Source: Microvirga lenta
Lineage (GTDB): Bacteria; Pseudomonadota; Alphaproteobacteria; Rhizobiales; Beijerinckiaceae
Length of the DNA: 64,000 bases
Reading direction: 5' to 3'
Assembly: GCF_020532555.1 (NCBI RefSeq)
Contig: NZ_JAJBBR010000002.1
Span: forward strand, 310,001-374,000
The notes beneath the pieces are model-generated. The model worked only from the letters and a program-made list of their open reading frames with translations, did no database searches and was not told the origin of the DNA. Shown in pieces: positions 16,381 through 25,410 of this stretch. The first letter of the stretch is position 1. The number at the start of each line of letters is the position of its first letter. Position numbers and translations under genes: made by a program.

Positions 16381-16406
16381 CGGGCGGCCTCACAGCCGCC
16401 CGTTTT
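16381..16406 (+). terminator. rho-independent terminator after rpmB
   Basis: CGGGCGGC (16381-16388) pairs with GCCGCCCG (16395-16402) over a 6-nt loop and is followed by TTTT. It is 26 bp downstream of the rpmB stop codon. Confidence 0.85.
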
Positions 16407-16456
16407 GCGTTGGCTGCGAGGCTTGGCCGTTTCTGGCCGAACCGGAGGCTCTGGAG

Positions 16457-17089
16457 ATGACCGTGAAGACGAAGATCAACCGCCGCGACTTCATGATCGC
16501 GCTCGCGGCCATGACCGTTGTCGTGCTCTCGTCCAATATCCTGGTCCAGTATCCGTTCACCCATATGGGGCTGGGCGACTACCTGACCTGGGGCGCCTTC
16601 ACCTATCCCTTCTCCTTCCTGGTCACCGACCTGTCCAACCGGCGCTTCGGACAGCAGGGCGCGCGCCGGGTCGTCTATGCCGGCTTCGTGCTGGCCGTGA
16701 TCCTGTCGGTCGTCCTCGCCACCCCGCGCATCGCCATGGCCTCGGGCATGGCCTTCCTGGCGGCCCAGCTCCTCGACATCCGCATCTTCGCGGGCCTGCG
16801 GGACAAGGCCTGGTGGCTTCCGCCCTTCGTGTCGTCCGTGATCTCGTCCGCCCTCGACACGGCGATCTTCTTCTCCTTCGCCTTCTATTGCGGCGTCGTG
16901 CCGGGCCTCGGCCTGACGATCAGCGACGCCCTGGGCACCTTCGGCATCGCCGATCAATGCATCGCCCTGCCCTGGGTCAGCCTGGCCGTGGCCGATTACG
17001 GGGTGAAGCTCGGGCTCGCGGCCCTGTCCATCGCACCCTACGGCGCGATCCTGGCGCTCATGCAGCACCGGCCCCGTCGGGCGGCATGA
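16457..17089 (+). CDS. queuosine precursor transporter (YhhQ/VUT family)
   Basis: The 210-residue protein has six hydrophobic segments and the VUT family motifs LTWGAFTYPFSFLVTDLSNR near residue 43 and SSALDTAIFFSFAF near 130. YhhQ imports the queuosine precursors preQ0 and preQ1 for tRNA modification. It follows rpmB after a terminator and has its own terminator at 17120-17148. The ATG at 16457 has GGAG 1-4 bp and GGAGG 9-13 bp upstream. Substrate assignment is by family. Confidence 0.88.
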   Translation: MTVKTKINRRDFMIALAAMTVVVLSSNILVQYPFTHMGLGDYLTWGAFTYPFSFLVTDLSNRRFGQQGARRVVYAGFVLAVILSVVLATPRIAMASGMAFLAAQLLDIRIFAGLRDKAWWLPPFVSSVISSALDTAIFFSFAFYCGVVPGLGLTISDALGTFGIADQCIALPWVSLAVADYGVKLGLAALSIAPYGAILALMQHRPRRAA

Positions 17090-17119
17090 CGGCCCGAAGA
17101 CGAAGACCTGCATTCTCGA

Positions 17120-17148
17120 GAGGCGCTCCAGGGAGCGCCTCTTTCTTT
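17120..17148 (+). terminator. terminator after the queuosine precursor transporter gene
   Basis: GAGGCGCTC (17120-17128) and GAGCGCCTC (17133-17141) form a 9-bp hairpin with a 4-nt loop, followed by TTTCTTT. It lies between the transporter gene and the convergent phytase-like gene. Confidence 0.85.
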
Positions 17149-17171
17149 GTGGGCCCGGCGTCCTCCGTCCC

Positions 17172-18206
17172 TCAGCCCACGAGAGCGAATTCGAGCAGGA
17201 TCGTCCGCTGAAACGGGCTGAAATTGTCGTCGGAGATCAGGGTCAGGATCGTCTCTCCGCCCTCGCGGTGCACCGAGAGACCTTCCATGTTGTCGATCTG
17301 CAGCGAGGCGTCGCTCTCGAAGATGACGGGACCGTCCACCAGGGCTCCAGGCCTGATCGCGTCCCGGGCGACCCGGCGCAGCCGGATGGAGAAGGCCCCG
17401 AGGAGGGAAAAGCGCCGGTCGAGGAGCAGCATGTCGCCATCGGGCAGGAAGGCGAGATCGGCGATCTCGTAGCCGTTGGAGCGAACCACCTCGAACGCCC
17501 CCTGCCGAGGTCCCGTGAGGATGAAGCCCCTCGTGGGGGCCTCGTCCCCCCTCGCCGCCCGCTCCGCAACGGCCACGATGGCGCCGGAAAGGGGCGAGCG
17601 CGGCGGGGCGATGCCGATGGCCTCGAGCCCCCGGTTTCCGGGAAGGTCCTTGAGCTCCTCGGGCACGGGAACGGGCCGCCCCCGCTCCAGGCCGCCCTTT
17701 CCATCCCAGTCGAAGCGGATGACGTCGTGGGAGCGCTCCACGCCAATGAGGGCCGTCCTGCCGGAAACGGCGAGGCTTTCCGTGTCGTAGAAGCGCGACT
17801 CCGCCAGGGGCTTGCCTCCTTCGAGCCGCAGGGGGGCGAGCACGGCGTCGGACAGGCCGGAGAGCCGCCCTTCCGAGGTTTCGACCTGTGCCCGCAGCCA
17901 ATGGGCATGGTCGGCCACGGCCACGAGGCGGCGCCCGTCGGGCGAGCGCCAGAGAGCCGAGAACCCGCCGAAGGCGGGATTGGGGGATTGGAGATCCAGG
18001 CCCGACCGGAATTCCAGAGCGCCGAAGCGGGACCGGTCAAGGCTGGAGACGGAAAGACGGTCGATCGGCGTCGCCGTGACCGTAATCGCGGTGGCCTCTG
18101 TGAGCGGCGCCGGCCGCGGCACCAGCGCGGCGCCGAAGCCGGCGGCGATCGTGGTCGCGGTGAGGGCGCCGCCGCCGATCAGGAGCGAGCGCCGGCTCAG
18201 CCTCAA
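17172..18206 (-). CDS. esterase-like phytase-family protein with twin-Arg-type signal
   Basis: The 344-residue protein starts with [25 protein letters not shown], a twin-arginine-like signal, so it is probably periplasmic. The rest is beta-propeller-like and matches the esterase-like phytase family ([15 protein letters not shown] and NMEGLSV strand motifs). The start is a TTG at 18206 that overlaps the cobT stop codon as TTGA; no ATG is available near the signal peptide. This implies translational coupling to cobT. Substrate is unknown. Confidence 0.8.
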   Translation of the reverse strand: MRLSRRSLLIGGGALTATTIAAGFGAALVPRPAPLTEATAITVTATPIDRLSVSSLDRSRFGALEFRSGLDLQSPNPAFGGFSALWRSPDGRRLVAVADHAHWLRAQVETSEGRLSGLSDAVLAPLRLEGGKPLAESRFYDTESLAVSGRTALIGVERSHDVIRFDWDGKGGLERGRPVPVPEELKDLPGNRGLEAIGIAPPRSPLSGAIVAVAERAARGDEAPTRGFILTGPRQGAFEVVRSNGYEIADLAFLPDGDMLLLDRRFSLLGAFSIRLRRVARDAIRPGALVDGPVIFESDASLQIDNMEGLSVHREGGETILTLISDDNFSPFQRTILLEFALVG

Positions 18207-20095
18207 GCGAAGGCTCTGCGCCGGGGAGCGCGCGTCGCCTGCGGCGGGTTCTCCTCGAAGAGCTCCGCGAGCTTCTCGGTCATGACGCCGCCGAGCTCCT
18301 CCGCATCGACGATGGTCACGGCGCGGCGGTAATAGCGCGTCACGTCGTGTCCGATGCCGATGGCGATGAGCTCCACCGGAGAACGGGTCTCGATTTCCTC
18401 GATGATGAAGCGCAGGTGCCGCTCGAGGTAGTTGCCCGGATTGACCGAGAGGGTCGAATCGTCGACCGGCGCGCCGTCGGAGATCACCATCAGGATGCGC
18501 CGCTGCTCGGGCCGGCCGAGCAGGCGCTTGTGCGCCCAGTCGAGCGCCTCGCCGTCGATGTTCTCCTTGAGCAGACCCTCGCGCATCATCAGGCCGAGGT
18601 TCTTGCGCGCGCGCCGCCAGGGCGCGTCGGCCGACTTGTAGATGATGTGGCGCAGGTCGTTGAGGCGGCCGGGATTGGCGGGCTTGCCGCCCTGCAGCCA
18701 GGACTCGCGCGCCTGACCGCCCTTCCAGGCCCGGGTGGTGAAGCCGAGGATCTCCACCTTGACGCCGCAGCGCTCCAGCGTCCGGGCCAGGATGTCGGCG
18801 CAGGTGGCCGCCACCGTGATCGGACGGCCGCGCATGGAGCCGGAATTGTCGAGAAGCAGCGTCACCACCGTGTCGCGGAAGTTGGTGTCCTGCTCCTGCT
18901 TGAAGCTCAAGGGCTGGAACGGGTCCATGACCACGCGCGGCAGACGTGCCGGATCGAGGGACCCCTCCTCCAGATCGAACTCCCAGGCGCGGTTCTGCTG
19001 GGCCATGAGGCGGCGCTGCAGGCGGTTCGCCAGCCGGCCGACCACGCCCTGGAGATGGGCGAGCTGCTTGTCGAGATAGGCGCGCAGGCGCGTCAGCTCG
19101 TCGGAATCGCAGAGATCCTCCGCATGGATGACCTCGTCGAACCGGGTGGTGAAGGGTTTGTAATCCGGTCCGCGGGCTTCGTTGTGGCGGGACGGGGGCC
19201 GCCAGGCTTCGGCGGCATTCTCGGAATCGGCCTCCTCGGCCTCCTCCGGCATCTCCCCGGTGGGGCCGTCCGAATCCTCGGTGGCGCCGTCCTCCATTTC
19301 GTCGGTGGCGTCCTCGCTCACCTCGACCTCGGCGCGGTCGCCCTGGGCTTCCTGCTCCGATTCACCCTCGCCCTGCTGCTGGTCCTGATCGGACTCGTTC
19401 TCCTCCTCGCTCTCGTCGTCCTCCGGGTTGAGGGCCGAATCGTCGGCCATGTCCAGGGAGGAGAGGAGCTCGCGGATGGAGCGGGCGAAATCGCGCTGGC
19501 TTTCGATGTTCTTGAGCAGCCCGTCCAGGTCGCGGCCGGCGCGATCCTCGACGAAATCGCGCCAGAGCTCGACGATCTTCGCCGCCGCCGGCGGGGGCCT
19601 TTCGCCGGTCAGGCGCTCGCGCACCATGAGCGCGACCGCATCCTCCAGCGGGGCATCGGCGCGGTCGGTGATGTCCTCGTACTTTCCGCCGCGATGGTAG
19701 CGGTCCTCGAGCATCGCCGTGATGTTGGAGGCGACGCCCTTCATGCGGCGCGAGCCGATGGACTCGACCCGGGCCTGCTCGACCGCGTCGAAGACCGCAC
19801 GGGCGGCCTGGCCCTCCGGGGCGAGCCGGCGGTGAAGGACCGCATCGTGGCAGGCGAGGCGCAGGGCCATGGCATCCGCATTGCCGCGCAGGACCGCCAC
19901 GTCCTGGGTGGTCAGCCGCCGCGGCGGTTCCGGCAGGCGGGCCTTGTCGCCCATGAGAGCCGGACGGTCGGACGCGAAGGTCACCTCGAGATCCGGCTTG
20001 CGGGCAATCGCCTTCATGGCGCCGGCGATGGAGCGCTTCAGCGGCTCCGCCGGCGCTTCCTTCTTCTCACCTGGCTTGCGGTTCGAGATGGACAT
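18203..20095 (-). CDS. cobT: cobaltochelatase subunit CobT
   Basis: The 630-residue protein matches CobT: N-terminal conserved part, an acidic low-complexity linker (about residues 215-300, rich in Glu/Asp/Ser/Gln), and a C-terminal von Willebrand A domain with the MIDAS motif [11 protein letters not shown] near residue 415. CobT with CobS and CobN forms the ATP-dependent aerobic-pathway cobaltochelatase, which inserts Co2+ into hydrogenobyrinate a,c-diamide. CobS lies 117 bp upstream on the same strand, and the phytase-like gene overlaps the stop codon. CobN is not in this window. Confidence 0.96.
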   Translation of the reverse strand: MSISNRKPGEKKEAPAEPLKRSIAGAMKAIARKPDLEVTFASDRPALMGDKARLPEPPRRLTTQDVAVLRGNADAMALRLACHDAVLHRRLAPEGQAARAVFDAVEQARVESIGSRRMKGVASNITAMLEDRYHRGGKYEDITDRADAPLEDAVALMVRERLTGERPPPAAAKIVELWRDFVEDRAGRDLDGLLKNIESQRDFARSIRELLSSLDMADDSALNPEDDESEEENESDQDQQQGEGESEQEAQGDRAEVEVSEDATDEMEDGATEDSDGPTGEMPEEAEEADSENAAEAWRPPSRHNEARGPDYKPFTTRFDEVIHAEDLCDSDELTRLRAYLDKQLAHLQGVVGRLANRLQRRLMAQQNRAWEFDLEEGSLDPARLPRVVMDPFQPLSFKQEQDTNFRDTVVTLLLDNSGSMRGRPITVAATCADILARTLERCGVKVEILGFTTRAWKGGQARESWLQGGKPANPGRLNDLRHIIYKSADAPWRRARKNLGLMMREGLLKENIDGEALDWAHKRLLGRPEQRRILMVISDGAPVDDSTLSVNPGNYLERHLRFIIEEIETRSPVELIAIGIGHDVTRYYRRAVTIVDAEELGGVMTEKLAELFEENPPQATRAPRRRAFA

Positions 20096-20110
20096 CTCAT
20101 TCCTTTACCC

Positions 20111-20209
20111 GTCATCCCGGCCGGAGCGTAGCGACGAGCCGGGATCGCCTAAACCAGCGAAGCTCCCATACGATCCCGGGTCGCGCCCCGCGGGCGCGTC
20201 CGGGATGAC
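20111..20209. repeat. palindromic intergenic repeat between cobS and cobT
   Basis: The ends GTCATCCCGG (20111-20120) and CCGGGATGAC (20200-20209) are perfect inverted repeats. Further inverted GATCCCGG/CCGGGATC-type units lie inside. It fills most of the cobS-cobT gap. This form resembles the dispersed REP-like elements common in Hyphomicrobiales, but copies elsewhere in the genome cannot be checked here. Confidence 0.6.
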
Positions 20210-20212
20210 ACT

Positions 20213-21202
20213 TTACGACAGCGCCACGTTCACGGCGCTTTCCGGCAGGTCCTTGCCGAAGGAGCGCTGATAGAACTCGGCCACGAGGGGCCGTTCGAGC
20301 TCGTCGCACTTGTTAAGGAAGGTCACCCGGAACGCGAATCCCGTATCGCCGAAGATCTCGGCGTTCTCGGCCCAGGTGATCACCGTGCGCGGGCTCATGA
20401 CGGTCGAGAGGTCGCCGTTCATGAAGGCGCTGCGGGTGAGATCGGCCACGCGCACCATCTTGTTGACGATGTCGCGGCCCTCCGGGCTGTCCTGGTAGTG
20501 CTTGGCCTTGGAGAGGACGATGTCCACCTCCTTGTCGTGCGGCAGGTAGTTCAGGGTCGTCACGATGGACCAGCGGTCCATCTGGCCCTGGTTGATCTGC
20601 TGCGTGCCGTGATAGAGGCCGGACGTGTCGCCCAGGCCCACCGTGTTGGCCGTCGAGAAGAGCCGGAAGGCCGGATGGGGCCGGATGACCCGCTTCTGGT
20701 CGAGGAGCGTGAGCTTGCCCGACTGCTCCAGGATGCGCTGGATCACGAACATCACGTCGGGACGGCCCGCGTCGTATTCGTCGAACACGAGCGCCACGTT
20801 GTTCTGCAGGGCCCAGGGCAGGATGCCGTCCTGGAAGGCGGTGACCTGCTTGCCCTCCTTGAGCACGATGGCGTCCTTGCCGACGAGGTCGATACGCGAC
20901 ACGTGGCTGTCCAGGTTGACGCGCACGCACGGCCAGTTCAGCCGCGCGGCCACCTGCTCGATATGGGTCGACTTGCCGGTGCCGTGATAGCCGGTGATCA
21001 TCACGCGGCGGTTGCGGGCGAAGCCGGCGAGAATGGCGAGCGTCGTCTCCCGGTCGAAGAGGTAGTCCGGATCGAGATCCGGCACATGCTCCTCGGCTTG
21101 GGAAAAGGCGGGAACCTCCAGATCCGAGTCGATTCCGAAGACCTGTCGCACGGACACTTTCATGTCCGGAGTTTGGGTCACTGTCTCGGTTGCTGCCGTC
21201 AT
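20213..21202 (-). CDS. cobS: cobaltochelatase subunit CobS (AAA+ ATPase)
   Basis: The 329-residue AAA+ protein has an N-terminal segment [12 protein letters not shown], Walker [10 protein letters not shown] near residue 72, Walker B region [14 protein letters not shown] near 140, and sensor motif [19 protein letters not shown] near 185. It is the ATPase that powers the CobN-CobS-CobT cobaltochelatase. The ATG at 21202 has GAGAGG 5-6 bp upstream and matches the family length (about 330); the longer frame from 21283 is rejected. It is followed by cobT on the same strand. Confidence 0.96.
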   Translation of the reverse strand: MTAATETVTQTPDMKVSVRQVFGIDSDLEVPAFSQAEEHVPDLDPDYLFDRETTLAILAGFARNRRVMITGYHGTGKSTHIEQVAARLNWPCVRVNLDSHVSRIDLVGKDAIVLKEGKQVTAFQDGILPWALQNNVALVFDEYDAGRPDVMFVIQRILEQSGKLTLLDQKRVIRPHPAFRLFSTANTVGLGDTSGLYHGTQQINQGQMDRWSIVTTLNYLPHDKEVDIVLSKAKHYQDSPEGRDIVNKMVRVADLTRSAFMNGDLSTVMSPRTVITWAENAEIFGDTGFAFRVTFLNKCDELERPLVAEFYQRSFGKDLPESAVNVALS

Positions 21203-21331
21203 TGGGGCCTCTCGGTCGGATTTGGAACGTTTCGTTTCTAACTTTGCCAAGGACTTCATATCGCCCGTGGCGCGATGGCGCAATTTCTCAAGTGCTCAAC
21301 AGGGTTGCGTAATACGGGATTCGGCGCTTTC

Positions 21332-21961
21332 TCAGCACAGGCCCGCGGACTTGAGGACGTCGTGCGCCTTGATGATGTCGCGCAGACGCTCCTCGAAGGA
21401 GCGGTCGCCGCCATTGGCATCCGGATGGAACTGCTTCACGAGCGCCTTGTACTGGGCCTTGATGGCCGGTCCCTCGGCGGTCTCGTCGAGGCCGAGCACG
21501 TCGAGCGCGCGGCGCACGGCGCCCGTGTAGCGGGGCTTCTTGGGCTCGGCCGGCGCCCGGCGCTGGCGCCCCTGGCGGAAGTCCTCGCCCCGCAGGATCC
21601 CCAGCGGATCGAAATAGGCCCATTCCCGGGCCTCGCCCTTGGCTTCCGCGCCCTCGCTCTTGCCGGACGCGTTCACGCCCATGGCCCAGGTCGGCCGATG
21701 GCCAATGATGGCGTCCTTCTGGTAGGCCGCCACGGCGGTGTCGGACATGCCGGCGAAGTAGTTGTAGGATGCGTTGTACTCGCGCACGTGCTGAAGGCAG
21801 AAACGCCAGTACTGCCCCTCGTGGTCGCGCCCCTTCGGGGCCCGATACTGCCCCTCCGCCTTGCAGGCCGGATGTTCGCAGACGGGTCCCTTGGTCTCGC
21901 GCGGCTCGTCGCAGGACGGCTTGATGCGGATGCGGTCGAAAAGAGGCGAATTGAGATCCAT
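21332..21961 (-). CDS. J-domain (DnaJ-like) protein
   Basis: The 209-residue protein has a C-terminal J domain with the HPD motif in FHPDANGGDRS near residue 180. The N-terminal half has two Cys pairs (CEHPACKAEG, then FCLQHV) that could bind zinc, and a conserved block YNYFAGM. It probably stimulates an Hsp70-type chaperone; the client is unknown. It is divergent from bolA (89-bp gap with an inverted repeat) and lies 129 bp before cobS on the same strand. Confidence 0.88.
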   Translation of the reverse strand: MDLNSPLFDRIRIKPSCDEPRETKGPVCEHPACKAEGQYRAPKGRDHEGQYWRFCLQHVREYNASYNYFAGMSDTAVAAYQKDAIIGHRPTWAMGVNASGKSEGAEAKGEAREWAYFDPLGILRGEDFRQGRQRRAPAEPKKPRYTGAVRRALDVLGLDETAEGPAIKAQYKALVKQFHPDANGGDRSFEERLRDIIKAHDVLKSAGLC

Positions 21962-21982
21962 GATACAGCGATTATGAGTGGC

Positions 21983-22007
21983 CTGAGGCCCCTAGCCAAG
22001 GCCTCAG
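21983..22007. promoter_or_regulatory. inverted repeat in the bolA/J-domain divergent promoter region
   Basis: CTGAGGCC (21983-21990) and GGCCTCAG (22000-22007) form a perfect 8-bp inverted repeat with a 9-bp spacer, between the divergent start codons at 21961 and 22051. It could be an operator or a leader hairpin; no regulator is known. Confidence 0.35.
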
Positions 22008-22050
22008 CGCTTTTCGCCGCAGACCCGTTCAAAAAGGTTTACTACAAAAC

Positions 22051-22317
22051 ATGACCCTTGCCGCTTGGATCACGCAGGAATTGCAGAACCGCCTTCATCC
22101 CGCGGAGCTGACCGTCACGGACGAGTCAGAGCAGCATCACGGACACGCCGGGTGGCGCGAGGGGGGCGAAACTCACTTCCGTATTCATATCGTGTCGGAG
22201 GCCTTCATCGGCAAGAGCCGGGTCGAGCGCCACCGCCTCGTCAACGAGGTGCTGAGCGGGGCGTTCGACAGGGGCCTGCACGCCCTCGCCATCCAGGCGA
22301 GAGCGCCGGGGGAATAG
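22051..22317 (+). CDS. BolA-family protein
   Basis: The 88-residue protein has the BolA fold: LHPAELTVTDESEQHHGHAG at residues 15-34, FRIHIVSEAFIGKSRVERHRLVNEVL at 43-68, and a C-terminal LHALAIQARAPGE. BolA proteins bind monothiol glutaredoxins and Fe-S clusters. The conserved His residues 29, 30 and 32 are plausible cluster ligands. The divergent J-domain gene is 89 bp away, and the convergent thiolase ends 16 bp downstream. Confidence 0.92.
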   Translation: MTLAAWITQELQNRLHPAELTVTDESEQHHGHAGWREGGETHFRIHIVSEAFIGKSRVERHRLVNEVLSGAFDRGLHALAIQARAPGE

Positions 22318-22333
22318 GGCGACGGATGCGGGA

Positions 22334-23500
22334 TTACTTGATCCGCTCGAGCACGCTGACGTAGTTCGCCACCGCCGCGCCGCCCATGTTGAAGATGCCG
22401 CCGAGAACCGGGTTCCTCACCTGGATCCCGCCGGCCTCCTCGCAGAGCTGCATGGCCGAGAGCGCATGCATGGAGACGCCGGTCGCGCCGATCGGATGAC
22501 CCTTGGCCTTGAGGCCGCCGGAAGGGTTCACCGGCAGCTTGCCGTCCCGGTTCGTCCAGCCCTCCTTGACCGCGACTGCGCCCTGTCCGGGAGCCGTCAG
22601 CCCCATCGCCTCGTATTCGATCAGTTCGGCGATGGTGAAGCAGTCGTGGGTCTCCACGAAGGAGAGGTCCGTGAGCTGGATTCCGGCCTGGTCGAGCGCC
22701 CGGCGCCAGGCTTCGGCACAGCCCTCGAACTGGATGATGTCGCGCTTCGACATGGGCAGGAAGTCCTGCGCATGGGCCGTGGCCCGGAAGGCGACCGCCC
22801 GGGGCATGCGCAGGGCCGTCTCCGTGTCGGCCAGAACGAGCGCCGCCGCGCCGTCCGAGACGAGGGAGCAGTCCGTGCGCTTGAGCGGGCCCGCCACGAA
22901 GGGGTTCTTGTCGCTCTCGGCCCGGCAGAAGTCGAAGCCGAGATCCTTGCGCATCTGCGCATAGGGGTTGTCGACGCCGTTCTTGTGGTTCTTCGCGGCG
23001 ATCATGGCGAGCGCGTCGGACTGGTCGCCGTAACGCTGGAAGTAGCGTCCGGCGATCTGGCCGAAGACGCCGGCGAAGCCGCCCTTGGTCTCTCCGTCCT
23101 CGGGCAGGTAGGAGGCCTTGAGCAGGATGTTGCCGATCTCCGGCCCCGGGGTGCGCGTCATCTGCTCCACGCCGACCACGAGCACGGTGCGGGCGCGCCG
23201 GGCCTCGATGGTCTTGATGGCCTGATGCACCGCCGCGGAGCCCGTGGCGCAGGCATTCTCGACCCGCGTCGCCGGCTTGAAGCGGAACCTGTCGCTCGCC
23301 TGGAACACCAGGGAGGCCGTGAAGTCCTGAGCCGAGAAGCCGCCGTTGAAATGGCCGAGGACCACCTCGTCCACATCCTCGGCTCCCAGGCCCGCATGGT
23401 CCAGCGCCTCGTTGGCGACGCGGACGATAAGGCTCTCGACGCTCTCGTTGTCGAGCTTGCCGAAGGGGGTGTGGGCCCAACCGACGATGCAGGCGGTCAT
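22334..23500 (-). CDS. thiolase-family acyltransferase, SCP2-type (HDCF motif)
   Basis: The 388-residue protein has the thiolase nucleophile Cys in ENACATGSAA near residue 88, the motif ETHDCFTIAELIEYEAMG near 295, and GGLKAKGHPIGATG near 336. HDCF replaces the usual NEAF, as in SCP2/SCPx-type thiolases. The C-terminal CxG cysteine of classical thiolases reads FNMGG here, so the HDCF Cys is expected to act instead. The ATG at 23500 has GAGGAAA 5-8 bp upstream. It probably degrades or builds a 3-ketoacyl-CoA; the substrate is unknown. Confidence 0.85.
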   Translation of the reverse strand: MTACIVGWAHTPFGKLDNESVESLIVRVANEALDHAGLGAEDVDEVVLGHFNGGFSAQDFTASLVFQASDRFRFKPATRVENACATGSAAVHQAIKTIEARRARTVLVVGVEQMTRTPGPEIGNILLKASYLPEDGETKGGFAGVFGQIAGRYFQRYGDQSDALAMIAAKNHKNGVDNPYAQMRKDLGFDFCRAESDKNPFVAGPLKRTDCSLVSDGAAALVLADTETALRMPRAVAFRATAHAQDFLPMSKRDIIQFEGCAEAWRRALDQAGIQLTDLSFVETHDCFTIAELIEYEAMGLTAPGQGAVAVKEGWTNRDGKLPVNPSGGLKAKGHPIGATGVSMHALSAMQLCEEAGGIQVRNPVLGGIFNMGGAAVANYVSVLERIK

Positions 23501-23670
23501 GGAGGTTTCCTCGCGAATCTCTTTATCTGAAAGGGAAGATGGGGCCGTTTGGGAAAGGCAGCAAGGGAGGGCTTCCGGGCCCTGTGAAAAGTTCGCCGGA
23601 AGCCCTCCGGAACGGCTTGCCCGAGCTTGGCCCTTCATGGTCCAAAGGGCGCCTTCAAATGAGGTCTCCC

Positions 23671-24249
23671 ATGCGTCTTTGCGTGTTCTGCGGCTCCAGC
23701 GCGGGCCATGATTCGTCCTATCTCGATGCGGCGAAGGCCCTGGGCGCGGCCTTCGCGGAGCAGAAGATCGACCTGGTCTATGGCGGCGCATCGGTCGGTC
23801 TGATGGGGGCGGTGGCGGATGCGGTCCTGGCCGGGGGCGGGAACGTGATCGGCGTGATGCCCCAGGCTCTCGTCGACAAGGAGATCGCCCATAAGGGCCT
23901 GAAGGATCTCAGGATCGTCGGCTCCATGCACGAGCGCAAGGCGCTGATGGCGGAACTCTCCGACGGTTTCGTCGCCCTGCCCGGCGGGCTCGGCACCTTC
24001 GAGGAGCTGTTCGAGGTCTGGACCTGGGCTCAGCTCGGCTATCACCGCAAGCCCTGCTCCCTTCTCAACGTGAGCGGCTTCTACGACAAGCTGGCAGGCT
24101 TCCTCGACGACGTGGTGGACAGGGGCTTCGTCAAGCCGATCCACCGCGCCATGCTGATCGTCGAGCGGGAGCCGGACGCCCTGATCGAAGCCATCCGGTC
24201 CTATCGACCGCCGGCGGTCGACAAATGGATCAAGGCGGGCGAGCGATGA
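23671..24249 (+). CDS. LOG-family protein (putative cytokinin riboside 5'-monophosphate phosphoribohydrolase type)
   Basis: The 192-residue protein starts RLCVFCGSSAGHDSSY and has the LOG motif ALPGGLGTFEELFEVWTWAQLG near residue 106, the PGGxGTxxE nucleotide-binding signature. LOG-family enzymes hydrolyse N6-modified or ordinary nucleoside monophosphates to base plus ribose 5-phosphate. The ATG at 23671 has GAGG 6 bp upstream; an alternative in-frame ATG is at 23659. It is divergent from the thiolase gene. Confidence 0.88.
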   Translation: MRLCVFCGSSAGHDSSYLDAAKALGAAFAEQKIDLVYGGASVGLMGAVADAVLAGGGNVIGVMPQALVDKEIAHKGLKDLRIVGSMHERKALMAELSDGFVALPGGLGTFEELFEVWTWAQLGYHRKPCSLLNVSGFYDKLAGFLDDVVDRGFVKPIHRAMLIVEREPDALIEAIRSYRPPAVDKWIKAGER

Positions 24250-24313
24250 CCGGCATCGTGCCGGTCCGATCCGCTGGGGCCTTCCGAAGGTCCCCGAACG
24301 GAGCCGCTTAACG

Positions 24314-25216
24314 TCAGCGCTGCGACAGCAGGAGCATGGCGACGCCGCCGAGGATGAGCCCCATTCCGGCCAGCTCCCGGCGGGTGGTGGTCTGGGCCAT
24401 GAAGCGGTGGGACACGGCCTGCGCCATCAGCACCTCGACGAGAGCCAAGGTACGCACATTGGCGGCCGTGGTCAGGGCAAAGCCGATGAACCAGAACTGG
24501 GAGGCAAGCGCCCCCAGGAAGCCCGCGCCGAGGGACGGGCGCCAGGCCTCGAAGCTCGCAAGAAGCGCCTTGCGGTCGAACAGGCCGAGCCAGAGCAGCA
24601 GCATGGCCGTCTGCAGCCCGAGCCCCCAGACCAGGGTCGTCGTCGCCCGCATCAGGAAGGACCCCTCCGGAAGGGACAGGATCGCACCGCGGAAGCCGAT
24701 GGCGGCAAGGGCGAAGAAGGCTCCCGCCGCGATGCCGGCGATGACGGGCCGCAGGCCTGCCGAGGCCAGGCCCGTGCCCGGCTTCACCGACATCAGGAGA
24801 ACGCCGGACGTGGCGATGAGGATCGCCAGGGCCATGGTGGGCGTCAACGGATCGCCGAGCAGCACGAGGCCGAACAGGGCGACCTGGACGGGCTCGGTCT
24901 TCGTGTAGGCCGTCACCACCGAGAAGGCGCGCTCGCGCATAGCGGACAGCATCAACGCCGTTGCCAGGATCTGCGTGGCGGCCCCGCCGAGAACGTAGAG
25001 CAGGAAGGTCGCGTCCGGCGCGGGCACGGATTCGCCCGTCGCGAACCTCGCTCCGGCGAGCGCCAGGAGCGCGAAAGGAAACCCATAGAGAAACCGCACC
25101 TGGGTCGCGCCCACGGTCCCGATCCGCTCCGTCAGGCGGCGCTGCGTCGCGTTGCGGCCCGTCTGGGCCGCGGCAGCGGCCAAGGTCACGGGAATCCAAA
25201 GAAGGGATAAATTCAT
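24314..25216 (-). CDS. EamA/DMT-superfamily transporter
   Basis: The 300-residue protein has about ten hydrophobic segments and two EamA repeats, as expected for inner-membrane drug/metabolite exporters. An internal YTKTEPVQVALFGLVLLGDPLTP segment closes the first repeat. The ATG at 25216 is preferred over 25249 because hydrophobic sequence starts within a few residues. It is convergent with the LOG gene. Substrate cannot be inferred. Confidence 0.85.
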   Translation of the reverse strand: MNLSLLWIPVTLAAAAAQTGRNATQRRLTERIGTVGATQVRFLYGFPFALLALAGARFATGESVPAPDATFLLYVLGGAATQILATALMLSAMRERAFSVVTAYTKTEPVQVALFGLVLLGDPLTPTMALAILIATSGVLLMSVKPGTGLASAGLRPVIAGIAAGAFFALAAIGFRGAILSLPEGSFLMRATTTLVWGLGLQTAMLLLWLGLFDRKALLASFEAWRPSLGAGFLGALASQFWFIGFALTTAANVRTLALVEVLMAQAVSHRFMAQTTTRRELAGMGLILGGVAMLLLSQR

Positions 25217-25410
25217 GGATTGATCTTCAAAGCGCGCGGCTCTTGCCACTCTCTTGCCATGGAATCCCTTAGAAAGGGTGGATATTCATGAACAATAAGC
25301 CGTTCTGACCCTGGTCATAACTGGGGCGCAGGACTAAAAATAGCCTAGCTGGCGCAAGCGGGTCCGTCGGACTCCCCTCTGCCACAATCGACTTCATGGA
25401 GCCGTTCCGT

